DNA from: Solibacillus faecavium
Lineage (GTDB): Bacteria > Bacillota > Bacilli > Bacillales_A > Planococcaceae
Assembly: GCF_014836905.1 (NCBI RefSeq)
Contig: NZ_JACSPZ010000003.1
Coordinates: forward strand, 124,001 to 188,000
Direction of reading: 5' to 3'
DNA: 64,000 nt
This document shows, in pieces, positions 9,221 to 17,620 of this stretch; position 1 is the stretch's first letter, and each line of letters starts with the position of its first letter. Under the pieces are notes generated by a model. It saw nothing but the letters and a program-made list of their open reading frames with translations. It made no database searches and had not been told where the DNA came from. The position numbers and the translations under genes are program-made.

Positions 9221-9932
9221 ATAGAGGATCAATTCCTTTCTCTTTCATTTGGAAGCGGAAGTGGCACTGGCCTTCACGGAGTAAATACTGATCGTGAATA
9301 ACGTCAAATTTGTTGTTGTAGCCATAGGCAATGGAGTTATCAATGACTTGGCAGTACAAAATGCCGTAATCATGCATATTGTCGTCAGCCCATTGTTGAC
9401 CTAATGGACAGCCTGTAAAAGTTTGCTCCAATTCATTTGGCGTGTAGTTATCTTCCATTACGAATAACTCACTACGCCCCATATCGTAGTTCGGAATATA
9501 GTTCTCAACGGTGTTTTCCTGGCCGTTTAAGCGAGCGCGCTGTGCAATGCCCCGACCACGTTTTTGGCCGAATTGCCATACGCTTTTCTTAATTACTTCT
9601 TCACCTTCATTACCGTAGCGGTCTACAATTTGCTTTGTTACTTGTGCAAACAGCTTGGCGAATAAGGCAAAAGGTGTGGCATTTTCGTAGTTGTCCGTTG
9701 CTTGATGGTCAGTGGGAATGTAGTCGTAAAGTGAGTGAATAGATCCTTCCAACGTTGCTTTAATAGCTATTTGCTCCGCGTTATAATAGCCAAAAGAGCG
9801 AACGGCGTTTTGGATGAGCGGTACGACTTCTTGCCAGAAAGCTTCTTTGGCATTCGTCTCGATTTGAGTGAAAAGCATTGCTGTCATGTATTCCATCGAA
9901 TATGGTTTGATGGAAACTGGCTGTTGTTCCAT
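9213..9932 (-). CDS. L-2-amino-thiazoline-4-carboxylate (ATC) hydrolase family protein
   Basis: About 239 aa from ATG 9932, which lies 9 bases after GGAGG; the TTG at 9950 overlaps that site and is rejected. The C-terminal block with FTGCPLGQQWAD, HDYGILYCQVIDNSIAYGYN and GQCHFRF matches the PF14196-type ATC hydrolase family, which opens the thiazoline ring to N-carbamoyl-L-cysteine. Its end overlaps the carbamoylase gene by 8 bp, so the two are co-translated. Together they suggest sulfur/cysteine salvage from a thiazoline. The family is read by eye; enzymatic function is inferred from the pairing. Confidence 0.72.
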   Translation of the reverse strand: MEQQPVSIKPYSMEYMTAMLFTQIETNAKEAFWQEVVPLIQNAVRSFGYYNAEQIAIKATLEGSIHSLYDYIPTDHQATDNYENATPFALFAKLFAQVTKQIVDRYGNEGEEVIKKSVWQFGQKRGRGIAQRARLNGQENTVENYIPNYDMGRSELFVMEDNYTPNELEQTFTGCPLGQQWADDNMHDYGILYCQVIDNSIAYGYNNKFDVIHDQYLLREGQCHFRFQMKEKGIDPLYD

Positions 9933-10138
9933 AATGTATCGCCTCCACAATAATGGTATATAAAGCCTAGTGATATACTTATGATTAGGCTATTTTATAA
10001 TATTCTAATAATTATGTAAACGATTTGAATTTTTAATAGTTTGTATGAATCCAACAGAGAGTAAGCAAGAAAGGGAACTGTAGAGATTTTGTGAACATTT
10101 AACTAATGCTTTTCGTCATTTGGCATTATGTGATAAGG

Positions 10139-10180
10139 TTAGACCGATAAGTATATATTAATTAGACTGATCATTATAAT
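10139..10180 (+). promoter_or_regulatory. Repeated TTAGACYGAT sites upstream of the TetR gene (candidate autoregulatory operator)
   Basis: TTAGACCGAT (10139) and TTAGACTGAT (10162) are direct repeats 23 bp apart, next to TATAAT (10175). The inverse, ATTGGTCTAA, occurs at 11066 before the exporter gene. TAGAC-type boxes are known for LmrA/YxaF regulators of B. subtilis, the TetR subgroup this protein resembles. Assignment is inference. Confidence 0.5.
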
Positions 10181-10193
10181 TTAGGAGGGCAGC

Positions 10194-10778
10194 ATGACAA
10201 AGCAATCAAAGGATAAAATTTTAGAAACAGCGACAAGGCTTTTTTATTTTCAAGGGTTTCACGGAACAGGCTTAAATCAAATTATTCAGGAATCAGGGTC
10301 GCCTAAAGGTTCGCTTTATCATTATTTTCCTGAAGGCAAGGAGCAATTGGCGGAGGCGGCGATAGAGCTGTCGAAGCGAAGAATTGGTGCCTCCATTCAG
10401 CGTTATATGAATGAATTTGAGGATGTAGAGGTTGCATTAAATGCGCATATTTTAGCAATGGCGGAGTTATTTGATATGGAGAGTGGCCTTGAGGAGCATT
10501 CATTTTCAATTATGCCCTTTGGTTTGCTAGCGGCGGAATCGGCTTTTATGAATGAACGCCTACGTAAAGCGTGTGGGGATACGTATAAGTACTGGGAGTC
10601 GATCTATTATACGAAACTGATATCAAACGGCTATAGCGATGAATCGACTGTCATTATTAGTAAAGCTGTTAGTGCAATGATTGAAGGGGCCGTTACATTA
10701 TCATTATCGCAGCGGTCAAATGAACCTTTGTTAAATATAAGTAAAGTAATCCCAGCAATACTGGCACAATATAAGTAA
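10194..10778 (+). CDS. TetR/AcrR-family repressor (LmrA/YxaF-like)
   Basis: 194 aa. The N-terminal helix-turn-helix domain is KDKILETATRLFYFQGFHGTGLNQIIQESGSPKGSLYHYFPEGKEQL, whose GTGLNQI and PKGSLYHYFP blocks are characteristic of the LmrA/YxaF subgroup. The rest is a helical ligand-binding domain. ATG 10194 follows AGGAGGGC. It is followed, after a terminator, by an MFS exporter that carries the same candidate operator, so it most likely represses both itself and that exporter until an aromatic or drug ligand binds. Confidence 0.88.
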   Translation: MTKQSKDKILETATRLFYFQGFHGTGLNQIIQESGSPKGSLYHYFPEGKEQLAEAAIELSKRRIGASIQRYMNEFEDVEVALNAHILAMAELFDMESGLEEHSFSIMPFGLLAAESAFMNERLRKACGDTYKYWESIYYTKLISNGYSDESTVIISKAVSAMIEGAVTLSLSQRSNEPLLNISKVIPAILAQYK

Positions 10779-10810
10779 CCGTTAAGGCATACCGTCTTAG
10801 CGGTTTTATT
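10777..10810 (+). terminator. Terminator of the TetR gene
   Basis: AACCGTTAAG pairs with CTTAGCGGTT (one G-T) and is followed by TTATTTT; it begins at the stop codon of the gene. Confidence 0.75.
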
Positions 10811-11065
10811 TTGGCTAGTTTTATCCGTGAAAAGTTGTTCACAATTGGAGAAGTTTTTTGGGGGAATTGTTAAAAGAGTGTTGATATTTCAGTGATTTTC
10901 ATAGCAAAGCATTCTAAATGTTGGTAGAGCGGCTTTTGTCACAGGATGGTTAGTTTTTGAATGTAATTTTGTAATCGTTTTCAGTGATATTTGTAAATAA
11001 ATGTATATGATGTATAGGTCCATAAAAGGTGATAAATGGATATTTGTTGTTCACAATTATAATGA

Positions 11066-11120
11066 TTGGTCTAATTTTTGCTAGAACGAATTGAATTTCA
11101 GTGAAAAAATTTGATATATT
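11066..11120 (+). promoter_or_regulatory. Candidate promoter and operator of the MFS exporter
   Basis: ATTGGTCTAA at 11066-11075 is the reverse complement of the TTAGACC box seen before the TetR gene. Downstream, TTGAAT (11091) and TATATT (11115) are spaced 18 bp. The rest of the 438-bp gap (10779-11216) shows no further gene. Confidence 0.4.
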
Positions 11121-11216
11121 GTAAAGCGTGCTGTTAAAGGCATAACAGCAAAAGTATGATAGGAAGCAATTATCATCTTTCATAAAAATGTTTTTATAGT
11201 ACAGGAGGAAACAGAA

Positions 11217-12632
11217 GTGGCAGCACCTTTTTTCAATGTTAAAAGCCCTAAAGGTATGGCAGCGGTATTAATGATCGGGACGTTCCTAGGTCTATTCGGT
11301 GAAACAGCCTTAAACATGGCGTTAACAAATATTATGGATGATTTCAGTATATCCGCGGCATCAGCAGCGTGGTTAACAACTGGTTATCTTTTAGTTTTGG
11401 CAGTATTAGTGCCATTATCATCGTATTTAGTACGTTGGTTTACAACGCGACAATTAGTTGTGGCGGCAATGGTTATTGCAATTATCGGTTCTTTATTAGG
11501 CGCATTAGCACCTAATTTTACGGTTTTATTAGTCGGTCGTTTTGTACAAGCGGTTGCAACGGGTATGATTTTACCGTTAATGTTTAGTGTTGTGATGTTG
11601 ATTTTCCCAGTGCAAAAGCGAGGCGCAGTAATGGGGATTGTAGGGGTTATTTTAACTGCAGGTCCAGCATTAGGGCCATCGATTGCAGGGTTAATCGTTT
11701 CTTCACTTAGCTGGAGATATATTTTCTGGATCATGGCGGTTGTTTATGCGCTCGTTATTTTATTAGCGTGGAATAAAATAGACAACGTATCAAATGTGAC
11801 ACGACCTAAAATTGATTTATTATCATTAGTTGCCTCGACATTTGGTTTCGGTGGTGTTGTATTTGCACTCGCTTCATTGGCTGAGCAATCGATTACAGAA
11901 GTGATCGTTTGGGTACCGCTTGTAGTGGGGTTAGTGTTATTAGTAGTATTCGGTATTCGCCAAACAAAAATGGAGGAGCCAATGATCGACTTATCAGTAT
12001 TCAAGTCACCGATGTTTAGTTTAGGTGTCGCTTTAATGGTAGCGTCCATGTTCATGATTTTATCCGTAGCAATATTAGTGCCAATGTTTTTGAAAACAGT
12101 ATTAGGTTTCGCAGCATTAACGGCAGGTTTATGTATGCTGCCAGGGAATATTTTAAATATTATTATGTCACCCATCGTTGGTGCTAATTTCGATAAAGTG
12201 GGAGCAAAAATCTTCACACGCATTGGATTTACGATGATTTTAGTGTCGATGGTTGTATTCTTAACGACAATTTCGGCTACAACAGCGACTTGGATTATTA
12301 TCGTTAACTTATGTGTATTTTTCGTAGGGGTATCGATGACTATTATGCCGGCGCAAACGAATGCAATGAACTCATTAGCGCCACAGAAATTTGCGGACGG
12401 TTCAGCGGCATTGAATACATTAACACAAATCGCGGGTGCTTCAGGTACAGCGGTCGCGATTACACTGTTCACTATTGGGCAGGAAAATTATGCTGAAAAG
12501 TTCAGCAATGCATTACCGGGAGAAATGCTCGCGCACGGTGTACACACAGCGTTCGTTGTAGTAAGTGTAGTATCTGTGATCGGGTTAGTAGGTTCATTCT
12601 TTGTGAAAAATAGTAAGCCAGTGGGGAACTAA
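11217..12632 (+). CDS. MFS multidrug exporter, DHA2 family (EmrB/LmrB-like)
   Basis: Fourteen-helix drug:proton antiporter, 471 aa. The N-terminal pattern LNMALTNIMDDFSISAASAAWLTTGYLL, the motif A-like SYLVRWFTTRQLV, and the motif C stretch GVILTAGPALGPSIAGLI in helix 5 mark an antiporter of the DHA2 group. GTG at 11217 is preceded by AGGAGGA. Pairing with an LmrA-like TetR regulator is the same arrangement as lmrA-lmrB in B. subtilis, though here each gene has its own promoter region. The substrate is unknown. Confidence 0.88.
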   Translation: MAAPFFNVKSPKGMAAVLMIGTFLGLFGETALNMALTNIMDDFSISAASAAWLTTGYLLVLAVLVPLSSYLVRWFTTRQLVVAAMVIAIIGSLLGALAPNFTVLLVGRFVQAVATGMILPLMFSVVMLIFPVQKRGAVMGIVGVILTAGPALGPSIAGLIVSSLSWRYIFWIMAVVYALVILLAWNKIDNVSNVTRPKIDLLSLVASTFGFGGVVFALASLAEQSITEVIVWVPLVVGLVLLVVFGIRQTKMEEPMIDLSVFKSPMFSLGVALMVASMFMILSVAILVPMFLKTVLGFAALTAGLCMLPGNILNIIMSPIVGANFDKVGAKIFTRIGFTMILVSMVVFLTTISATTATWIIIVNLCVFFVGVSMTIMPAQTNAMNSLAPQKFADGSAALNTLTQIAGASGTAVAITLFTIGQENYAEKFSNALPGEMLAHGVHTAFVVVSVVSVIGLVGSFFVKNSKPVGN

Positions 12633-12649
12633 GGTTTTTCGTTGGGGGT

Positions 12650-12683
12650 GCAGCATCGGGTTATTGCCGGTGCTGTTTTTTTT
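12650..12683 (+). terminator. Terminator after the MFS exporter
   Basis: GCAGCATCGG pairs with CCGGTGCTG around TTATTG and is followed by eight T. Confidence 0.9.
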
Positions 12684-12694
12684 GTGGGGGTGTT

Positions 12695-13014
12695 TTATTA
12701 GAAGATTGAGTGTGTTTATTGGAAAAGTTGTGCTGGTTATTAGAAGAAGTGCGGAGGATATTAGAAGATACGTGGATTTGGGGTGGGGACGGGGGTGGAT
12801 CGCTGCATTAAGTGGGACAGAGAGATGGGGGTACGGATTTTATTAGAAGATTGAAGTGGGTTATTAGAAAATAGTGAGGGGTTATTAGCACATTTTCGAG
12901 TTTTATTTGAACATGTGGAGCACTTATTAGCACAATGGGAACTTTTATTAGAAGATCGGCAATTTATTAGAACAAATAAATTTATATTAGAACATATCGC
13001 GATATATTAGAAAA
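12695..13014. repeat. Array of 13 WTATTAGAA motifs phased at 21 bp
   Basis: The motif TTATTAGAA (or a one-base variant) starts at 12695, 12716, 12737 and 12758, then after a G-rich break at 12840, 12861, 12882, 12903, 12924, 12945, 12964, 12984 and 13004. Spacing is exactly 21 bp for most steps and 19-20 bp at the end. Read in the frame TTA-TTA-GAA it gives Leu-Leu-Glu heptads, but stops (TGA twice, TAA once) interrupt that frame and there is no start. The 485-bp gap between the exporter terminator and the next gene holds nothing else. Confidence 0.8.
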
Positions 13015-13117
13015 TCCGTGGGCGAGGGAAAGCAGTTATTTCTTATGTATTAATGTTTTCTTAATATAATTATGGTATTGTTACTATAAATGAAATAAAA
13101 GGAATGTTTATTACTTT

Positions 13118-13348
13118 ATGGAAAAAATAGATATAAAATGGGTATTTGCTGTACTCATCGGCTTTTTCGCGATTTTTTTATTGATTATGTTTAAACCTAA
13201 TGCGTACGAGTATATTATTTTTGCGATTGCTTCAGCTTTATTAGCGTACGGTGGCTTTATTCGCAAAAAAAATACGCTAGATAAAATTTCTGTCCCACTG
13301 GGTATCGTTTTATTTTTAGTTTTTGTACTATTGTATTTTGTAAATTAG
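13118..13348 (+). CDS. Small membrane protein of unknown function
   Basis: 76 aa with three hydrophobic segments, roughly residues 8-25, 31-46 and 57-75, and a short basic loop RKKNTLDK. No family recognised. ATG 13118 has only a weak upstream site (ACTTT), so translation may be low. The last third of the gene plus the flanking terminator and repeat exist as a second, start-less copy after eda (7795), which shows that this block is duplicable. The terminator is at 13347-13370. Confidence 0.6.
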   Translation: MEKIDIKWVFAVLIGFFAIFLLIMFKPNAYEYIIFAIASALLAYGGFIRKKNTLDKISVPLGIVLFLVFVLLYFVN

Positions 13349-13370
13349 TAGCCATTGTGCTGCTTTTTTT
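13347..13370 (+). terminator. Terminator of the small membrane protein gene
   Basis: AGTAGC pairs with GCTGCT (one G-T) around CATTGT, followed by seven T. It overlaps the stop codon. Confidence 0.7.
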
Positions 13371-13399
13371 ATTGCAAAAAGAAGGGACTTCATCGAACC

Positions 13400-13541
13400 G
13401 TTGATTTCCATTCCGGGACCGATGCTTTCCCCGGGCACGGCTCCAGCTAACTAAATTGTGCCTACAACGGCAGGCACAATTTAGTGGATCTTCCGCGCGC
13501 GCTTTTCCCGGTGGAGTCACGGGCCCTCCATTCCAATCAAC
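13400..13541. repeat. Dispersed structured repeat, copy 2 (complete)
   Basis: Element bounded by GTTGATTTCC and CCAATCAAC (inverted ends GTTGAT/ATCAAC), containing a perfect 13-bp hairpin: CTAAATTGTGCCT (13451) and AGGCACAATTTAG (13472). GC-rich compared with surroundings. Related copies are at 7934 (truncated) and 25859. It looks like the non-autonomous intergenic repeat class common in Bacillales; no coding capacity. Confidence 0.8.
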
Positions 13542-13582
13542 TTATTAATCATTTTAATAGAAACGATTGAACAACAAAAAAG

Positions 13583-13607
13583 GTCTCGAGAGGTCGTCTC
13601 TCGAGAC
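13583..13607 (-). terminator. Terminator of the NERD-domain gene
   Basis: A perfect 10-bp stem GTCTCGAGAG / CTCTCGAGAC around GTCGT. On the minus strand it is followed by CCTTTTTTGTTG, so it ends the leftward gene. Confidence 0.85.
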
Positions 13608-13630
13608 ATAGTAAAAGTCCCTTCTTTATT

Positions 13631-14560
13631 TCAGTCAAACCTCTCCGGAATGATATAGTATGTCCCTTTATTCGTCCCGTGCTTTTCGAGGGCGGCTTTG
13701 GCTAATAGTTTGGACGCGATATGGATACAGGGGATGTTGAAAAATTCGCGGAACGCTTTATTGGATATGCGGGGACTGACTAAAATTCTGTATTGCAATA
13801 AAGTTTCATATAGGGCTTCCTTACTTTTTGCGCGGCAGACGGGACAGATGAAATAGCCTTGCTTATAGTACATTTCGTTGACATAATCGCACTGCTTGCA
13901 TAGAACGCCGTTGCGGAGTCGGTGCTTTTCGATCGTTCTGCGTGGGGGGAGCGGCTCGTATAATTGCTCGAATTGTTTTTGCAGAAAAGTGAGATGTGCA
14001 CGGGGTATTGGATGTTGCTTATAGAGTTTTTCAATAAATCTCGGGATGCCGCTCATATGCATGATTGGGAAATTGTTTAAGGACTCATCGAGCTTTGCGC
14101 GGTAATTGGCTAGAACGACGATGTGGTAAACGGGAATGGATAGTTGCCAGGTTTTTAACTGGTGCTCCAAGAACAGTTGATGACGGTAGGCTTGGTCAAA
14201 TGGATTGGGGAAATTTTCGTTCAATTGGTCCTGTACGCGGAAAAATTCGTGTAGGGAAGGTTTGTAAAATAGGGTACCGGATATTTGTTTTACTTCGATG
14301 ATTAAGAGGAAATTTGGTGTTAGGAGCAAAGCGTCCATTTGATGGGTAAAGCCGTTGGAATTTTTACATTCAAAATTATAAAAGATGTGAAAATCTGATT
14401 TAAAATAAAAATCTGTTAGTAGCCGCTTTAATTTTTGCTCGCCTGATAAGCCGGCCTCTAGTCGGTAAAATTCCTGTTGGATTGTCGGGGTCTCCGAATC
14501 GTCCATCCTTATGCGCTTCATTAGTGTTTCGATAAGTAAATAGTGCTTTGATTTTTGCAC
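13631..14560 (-). CDS. NERD-domain protein with C-terminal zinc ribbon
   Basis: About 309 aa. The nuclease-related domain (NERD) starts near residue 35: GLSGEQKLKRLL, then GFTHQMDALLLTPNFLLIIEVKQISGTL, which carries the D...E-x-K pattern of the restriction-endonuclease-like fold. Near residue 215 is a zinc ribbon with two Cys pairs, CKQC and CPVC. GTG at 14560 is 6 bases from AGGAGGTG; the in-frame GTG at 14569 lies inside that site. NERD proteins are thought to act on DNA; its cellular role is unknown. Single-gene unit. Confidence 0.82.
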   Translation of the reverse strand: MQKSKHYLLIETLMKRIRMDDSETPTIQQEFYRLEAGLSGEQKLKRLLTDFYFKSDFHIFYNFECKNSNGFTHQMDALLLTPNFLLIIEVKQISGTLFYKPSLHEFFRVQDQLNENFPNPFDQAYRHQLFLEHQLKTWQLSIPVYHIVVLANYRAKLDESLNNFPIMHMSGIPRFIEKLYKQHPIPRAHLTFLQKQFEQLYEPLPPRRTIEKHRLRNGVLCKQCDYVNEMYYKQGYFICPVCRAKSKEALYETLLQYRILVSPRISNKAFREFFNIPCIHIASKLLAKAALEKHGTNKGTYYIIPERFD

Positions 14561-14714
14561 TTTTTTCACCTCCTGTACTCATTATAAATTATCCTAATAT
14601 ATGGGAAAATAGAAAGGGTGAAAATGTATTTTTTGCAGGAAAAATGAAAAAATATGTTTCTCTTTTAGTAATGCTGGGAAAAGACCATCAAACAGTAAGG
14701 GAGGCAATTTATTT

Positions 14715-14957
14715 ATGAAATTAAAAAAATACTCTACACTTATGGCAGCTGCGGTATTATCATTATCACTAGCAGCATGTAACGACGACGATGATCCGGT
14801 TATTATTGAAGATGATAACGATGGTGTTGTTGACGATAATAACGACGGTACTAATCTAGACTTAGATGTAGATACTGACGGCGATGCAGGTACTGACGGT
14901 ACTGAAGGTACAGGTATTGAAGACGAAGACACTACTGATGACAACAGCAACGACTAA
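14715..14957 (+). CDS. Small, extremely acidic lipoprotein
   Basis: 80 aa. Basic N-terminus, hydrophobic core and lipobox LAAC at about residue 22, so it should be lipid-anchored on the outer membrane face. The mature part is almost only Asp, Glu, Asn, Gly and Thr, with short D-x-D-G-D runs that resemble EF-hand-like or calcium-binding acidic linkers, but no full EF-hand is evident. AGGGAGG precedes ATG 14715. Function unknown. Confidence 0.7.
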   Translation: MKLKKYSTLMAAAVLSLSLAACNDDDDPVIIEDDNDGVVDDNNDGTNLDLDVDTDGDAGTDGTEGTGIEDEDTTDDNSND

Positions 14958-14965
14958 TTAAAAGC

Positions 14966-15012
14966 AAAAAGCATGGCGCTCGCATTGATTTGCGGGTACC
15001 ATGCTTTTTTTC
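14966..15012. terminator. Bidirectional terminator between convergent genes
   Basis: AAAAAGCATGG pairs with CCATGCTTTTTT around an inner CGCAT/GCG hairpin. It serves the lipoprotein gene and the leftward gene ending at 15020. Confidence 0.85.
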
Positions 15013-15019
15013 TGTTCTA

Positions 15020-15631
15020 TTAAATTTCCCCGCACGCTAACCATGGGAGGAAGCCGTCTAAAAACTTCTCCGTTGCCGGCATGAAATATGAACCGAAATG
15101 GAAATCAGGGTCAAGTGTTGTGACGATCCAAGTGCCTTTTGAGCTGACTTTATCGACGTACATTAATGAGCCTCCATCTTTCATATCGATGAGTGATTGC
15201 ATGCCGTCCTGTAAATGGAATACGCCGTGTTGATGCCATGTACACGCCGCTTCATCTAGGTAGCCGTCACGGAATAACGGGTAATCCGGTGCAACCATAC
15301 GTAGTCCGCTATCGGCATCCTTTTCCAGCCACCACCAGAAATTTGTCGGGCGTGTTTCCCAGTTTTGACCTGGAATCCAGTTCCATGGCTGAGGACCAAA
15401 TGCTACGACAACCCCGCCGTTATCGGCAAAACGGCGAATTGCAGGAGCTGCTTCTAACAATAACTTGTTGTGTAATTGCGAAGGAACGATTACAACGTCC
15501 ATCCCCATCAAATCTTGCTCAGCAAAGTGAGGTAAGTAGATAATTTTATCGAAATATTGTTTGTACTTTGGTGTGTTGAATGTTACGAAATGTGGTGCGT
15601 GACCGCTATATAAAACTGCTATTTTTCTCAT
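15020..15631 (-). CDS. Uncharacterised protein with a glutamine-amidotransferase-like fold
   Basis: 203 aa, no signal peptide or membrane segment. It reads as a class I GATase-like alpha/beta protein: a first strand RKIAVLYSG, then MDVVIVPSQLHNKLLLEA, and RRFADNGGVVVAFGP, the pattern seen in ThuA/GATase1-like folds. I see no catalytic Cys-His-Glu triad. It starts 4 bp inside the end of the next upstream gene, which is similar in outline, so both may form a heterodimer. It shares a Fur-type control region with an iron ABC transporter, hinting at a role in iron-limited cells. Function not recognised. Confidence 0.6.
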   Translation of the reverse strand: MRKIAVLYSGHAPHFVTFNTPKYKQYFDKIIYLPHFAEQDLMGMDVVIVPSQLHNKLLLEAAPAIRRFADNGGVVVAFGPQPWNWIPGQNWETRPTNFWWWLEKDADSGLRMVAPDYPLFRDGYLDEAACTWHQHGVFHLQDGMQSLIDMKDGGSLMYVDKVSSKGTWIVTTLDPDFHFGSYFMPATEKFLDGFLPWLACGEI

Positions 15632-16269
15632 GCTTGAGCTCCTTTTAAGCGTAGTAATTCTTCATCCAGCCATGCTAAAAATTGCGGTGCGATAAGCTGT
15701 GTCGAGTTTTCACCGGTTGCGTATGTTAAAAAGTCACGGCAAGAAGCTGCAACAACCGTTCCTTTAGTAGCTGTACGGTCAATGAAAACGATTGGTGTGC
15801 CGTCTGTATATTGCAAAATGACTTCCGATTCTTTATTTACGATAGGGTGCGACCCACGTGCATAGAAGCCTGAAACCCCTTTACGATACGCAAGCTCCAT
15901 CATGTCAACGCCTTCATAAAATGTCCCTTCAGCAGCGGGCTCCATTAAATAGTCAGCGTGCGACTTAATTTCCTTTGGCATAAACAGACCAGCACCCGGT
16001 AGCCAAGGACGGAAAATATGTGTGTTGGCAATAACAATTTTCCCCTCATTTAAGAAGTTCTCAATTACTTGTTTTTGCTCATAAAGATGTTCCTGATCGA
16101 TAAAGTCCGTTACGACCAACACATTGAATGCGGAAAGGTCAGCAGTTGAAATTTCATACTGATCGAGAAATGTTACATGGTCCATTGGTTCGTTTGAGAC
16201 GTTCATCGCTCGTCCCTCTAAGCTAAAGGCATGTCCGCCATCTAGCTTTACAATTTTATACTCCGACAT
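15628..16269 (-). CDS. Uncharacterised protein with a glutamine-amidotransferase-like fold (partner)
   Basis: 213 aa. It has the same layout as its downstream neighbour: strand-like EYKIVKLDG, FNVLVVTDFIDQEHL, then VIENFLNEGKIVIANTHIFRPWLPG and a late ATKGTVVAASCRDFLTY. No catalytic triad could be identified. ATG 16269 follows AAAGGAG on the minus strand. It is transcribed divergently from the substrate-binding protein gene at 16476, with two Fur-like boxes between them. Product unknown; iron-related by context only. Confidence 0.6.
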   Translation of the reverse strand: MSEYKIVKLDGGHAFSLEGRAMNVSNEPMDHVTFLDQYEISTADLSAFNVLVVTDFIDQEHLYEQKQVIENFLNEGKIVIANTHIFRPWLPGAGLFMPKEIKSHADYLMEPAAEGTFYEGVDMMELAYRKGVSGFYARGSHPIVNKESEVILQYTDGTPIVFIDRTATKGTVVAASCRDFLTYATGENSTQLIAPQFLAWLDEELLRLKGAQA

Positions 16270-16304
16270 AAAAATTCTCCTTTAAACAATTAAATTTTGT
16301 TAAA

Positions 16305-16360
16305 TGATACATATTCTCATTTGAGAGCAGAAATCTCATTGACATTGAAAATCATTATCA
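16305..16360. promoter_or_regulatory. Two Fur-box-like sites in a divergent promoter region
   Basis: TGAAAATCATTATCA (16346-16360) differs from the Bacillus Fur core TGATAATNATTATCA at a single position. TGATACATATTCTCA (16305-16319) matches 11 of 14 informative positions and lies nearer the leftward genes. Both sit between the two divergent units, so one Fur-iron repressor could control both. Confidence 0.75.
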
Positions 16361-16475
16361 ATTATACTCAATCTTGTAATTAATTCAAATCATTTTTTTA
16401 ATATAATTATTTTTTTGTTATAGGCGAACAGAAAATTAGCCTTATAGTAATTGAAAATTCGGTTAGGAGAGACAG

Positions 16476-17603
16476 ATGGAAATGAAACGTAAAGCAATTT
16501 TAAGTTCGCTTGCAGTGGCGGCGATGGCACTTGCAGCATGCTCAGATAATGAGGTTGCAAATTCTGGAGGAGAGGTTCAGGCAACGGCAGAGGAAAAAAT
16601 CGTTATCGACCAGGCGGGAACTGAGGTCACAATTCCTGCTGAAGTGAATTCGATTGTATCAGGCGGAATTTTACCGTACTTCCACACTTGGTATGTGGCG
16701 ACAAATTCTACAAAGGAAATTGTAGGGATGCATCCGAATTCTTATAATGCAGCAGAAAATTCAATTTTAGCGAAAATGTCGCCGGATATTTTAAAAGCGG
16801 ATACATCGTTCGTGCAAAATGGTGAAATGAATGTAGAGGAATTAATGAAAATTAACCCGGACGTATTTTTTGAGCTCGCGACAGATGAAAAGTCAATCGA
16901 GCAAGCACGTAAAGCCGGTATAAATACAGTGGCGATTAAAGCAATCGATGCAGCGGCAGCAGAGCCACTTGCAACATTCAATAGCTGGCTGGAGTTAACG
17001 GGTGAAATTGCGAGCACAACAGAACGTGCTGATCAATTTATCGAAATCGGTACAGCGGTACAAAATGAAATCAACGAAAAAATTGCTGGCTTAACGAAGG
17101 AACAGAAGCCTAATGCTTTAATGATGTATCAATTGTCAGAGCAGGCGATTACAGTGAGCGGTAAAAACTTCTTCGGGAATCAATGGCTGAATGCAACGGG
17201 TGCTAATGATGTAGCAGAAGACGAAGTAACGGGTCGCAAAGATGTGAACATGGAGCAAATTTACAACTGGAATCCGGAAATTATTTACTTAACGAACTTT
17301 ACGGAAATCCAACCAGAGGACCTGTATAACAATACGATTCCAGGTCAGGACTGGAGTGAGGTTGAAGCGGTTAAGAATAAGCAAGTTTATAAAATTCCAT
17401 TAGGTATTTATCGTTGGTTCCCGCCAAGTGGGGATGCACCGTTAATGCTGAAGTGGTTGGCGAATAATAACCAGCCGGAGTTATTTGACTATGATATGAA
17501 TGCAGAGATTAAGAGCTATTATAAGGACTTTTACGGATTTGACATAACAGATAAAGAAGTAGAGCGCATTTTGCATCCTTCTTCTGATGCTGCGAAGTAT
17601 TAA
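16476..17603 (+). CDS. Iron-complex ABC transporter substrate-binding lipoprotein
   Basis: 375 aa. The lipobox LAAC is near residue 22. The remainder is a class III (TroA/FepB-like) binding protein: IVIDQAGTEVTIPAEVNSIV opening, LMKINPDVFFEL in the first lobe, a long linking helix, then WNPEIIYLTNF and KQVYKIPLGIYRW in the second lobe. It probably captures a ferric siderophore or other chelate outside the membrane. RBS AGGAGAG precedes ATG 16476. First gene of a three-gene import operon behind Fur-like boxes. Confidence 0.86.
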   Translation: MEMKRKAILSSLAVAAMALAACSDNEVANSGGEVQATAEEKIVIDQAGTEVTIPAEVNSIVSGGILPYFHTWYVATNSTKEIVGMHPNSYNAAENSILAKMSPDILKADTSFVQNGEMNVEELMKINPDVFFELATDEKSIEQARKAGINTVAIKAIDAAAAEPLATFNSWLELTGEIASTTERADQFIEIGTAVQNEINEKIAGLTKEQKPNALMMYQLSEQAITVSGKNFFGNQWLNATGANDVAEDEVTGRKDVNMEQIYNWNPEIIYLTNFTEIQPEDLYNNTIPGQDWSEVEAVKNKQVYKIPLGIYRWFPPSGDAPLMLKWLANNNQPELFDYDMNAEIKSYYKDFYGFDITDKEVERILHPSSDAAKY

Positions 17604-17620
17604 GAAATCGAGGGACGCTT

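Noticed and set aside
12664-12846. 60-codon ORF within the 21-bp motif array
   Set aside because: It starts in a terminator T-run, has no RBS and is a by-product of the repeats.
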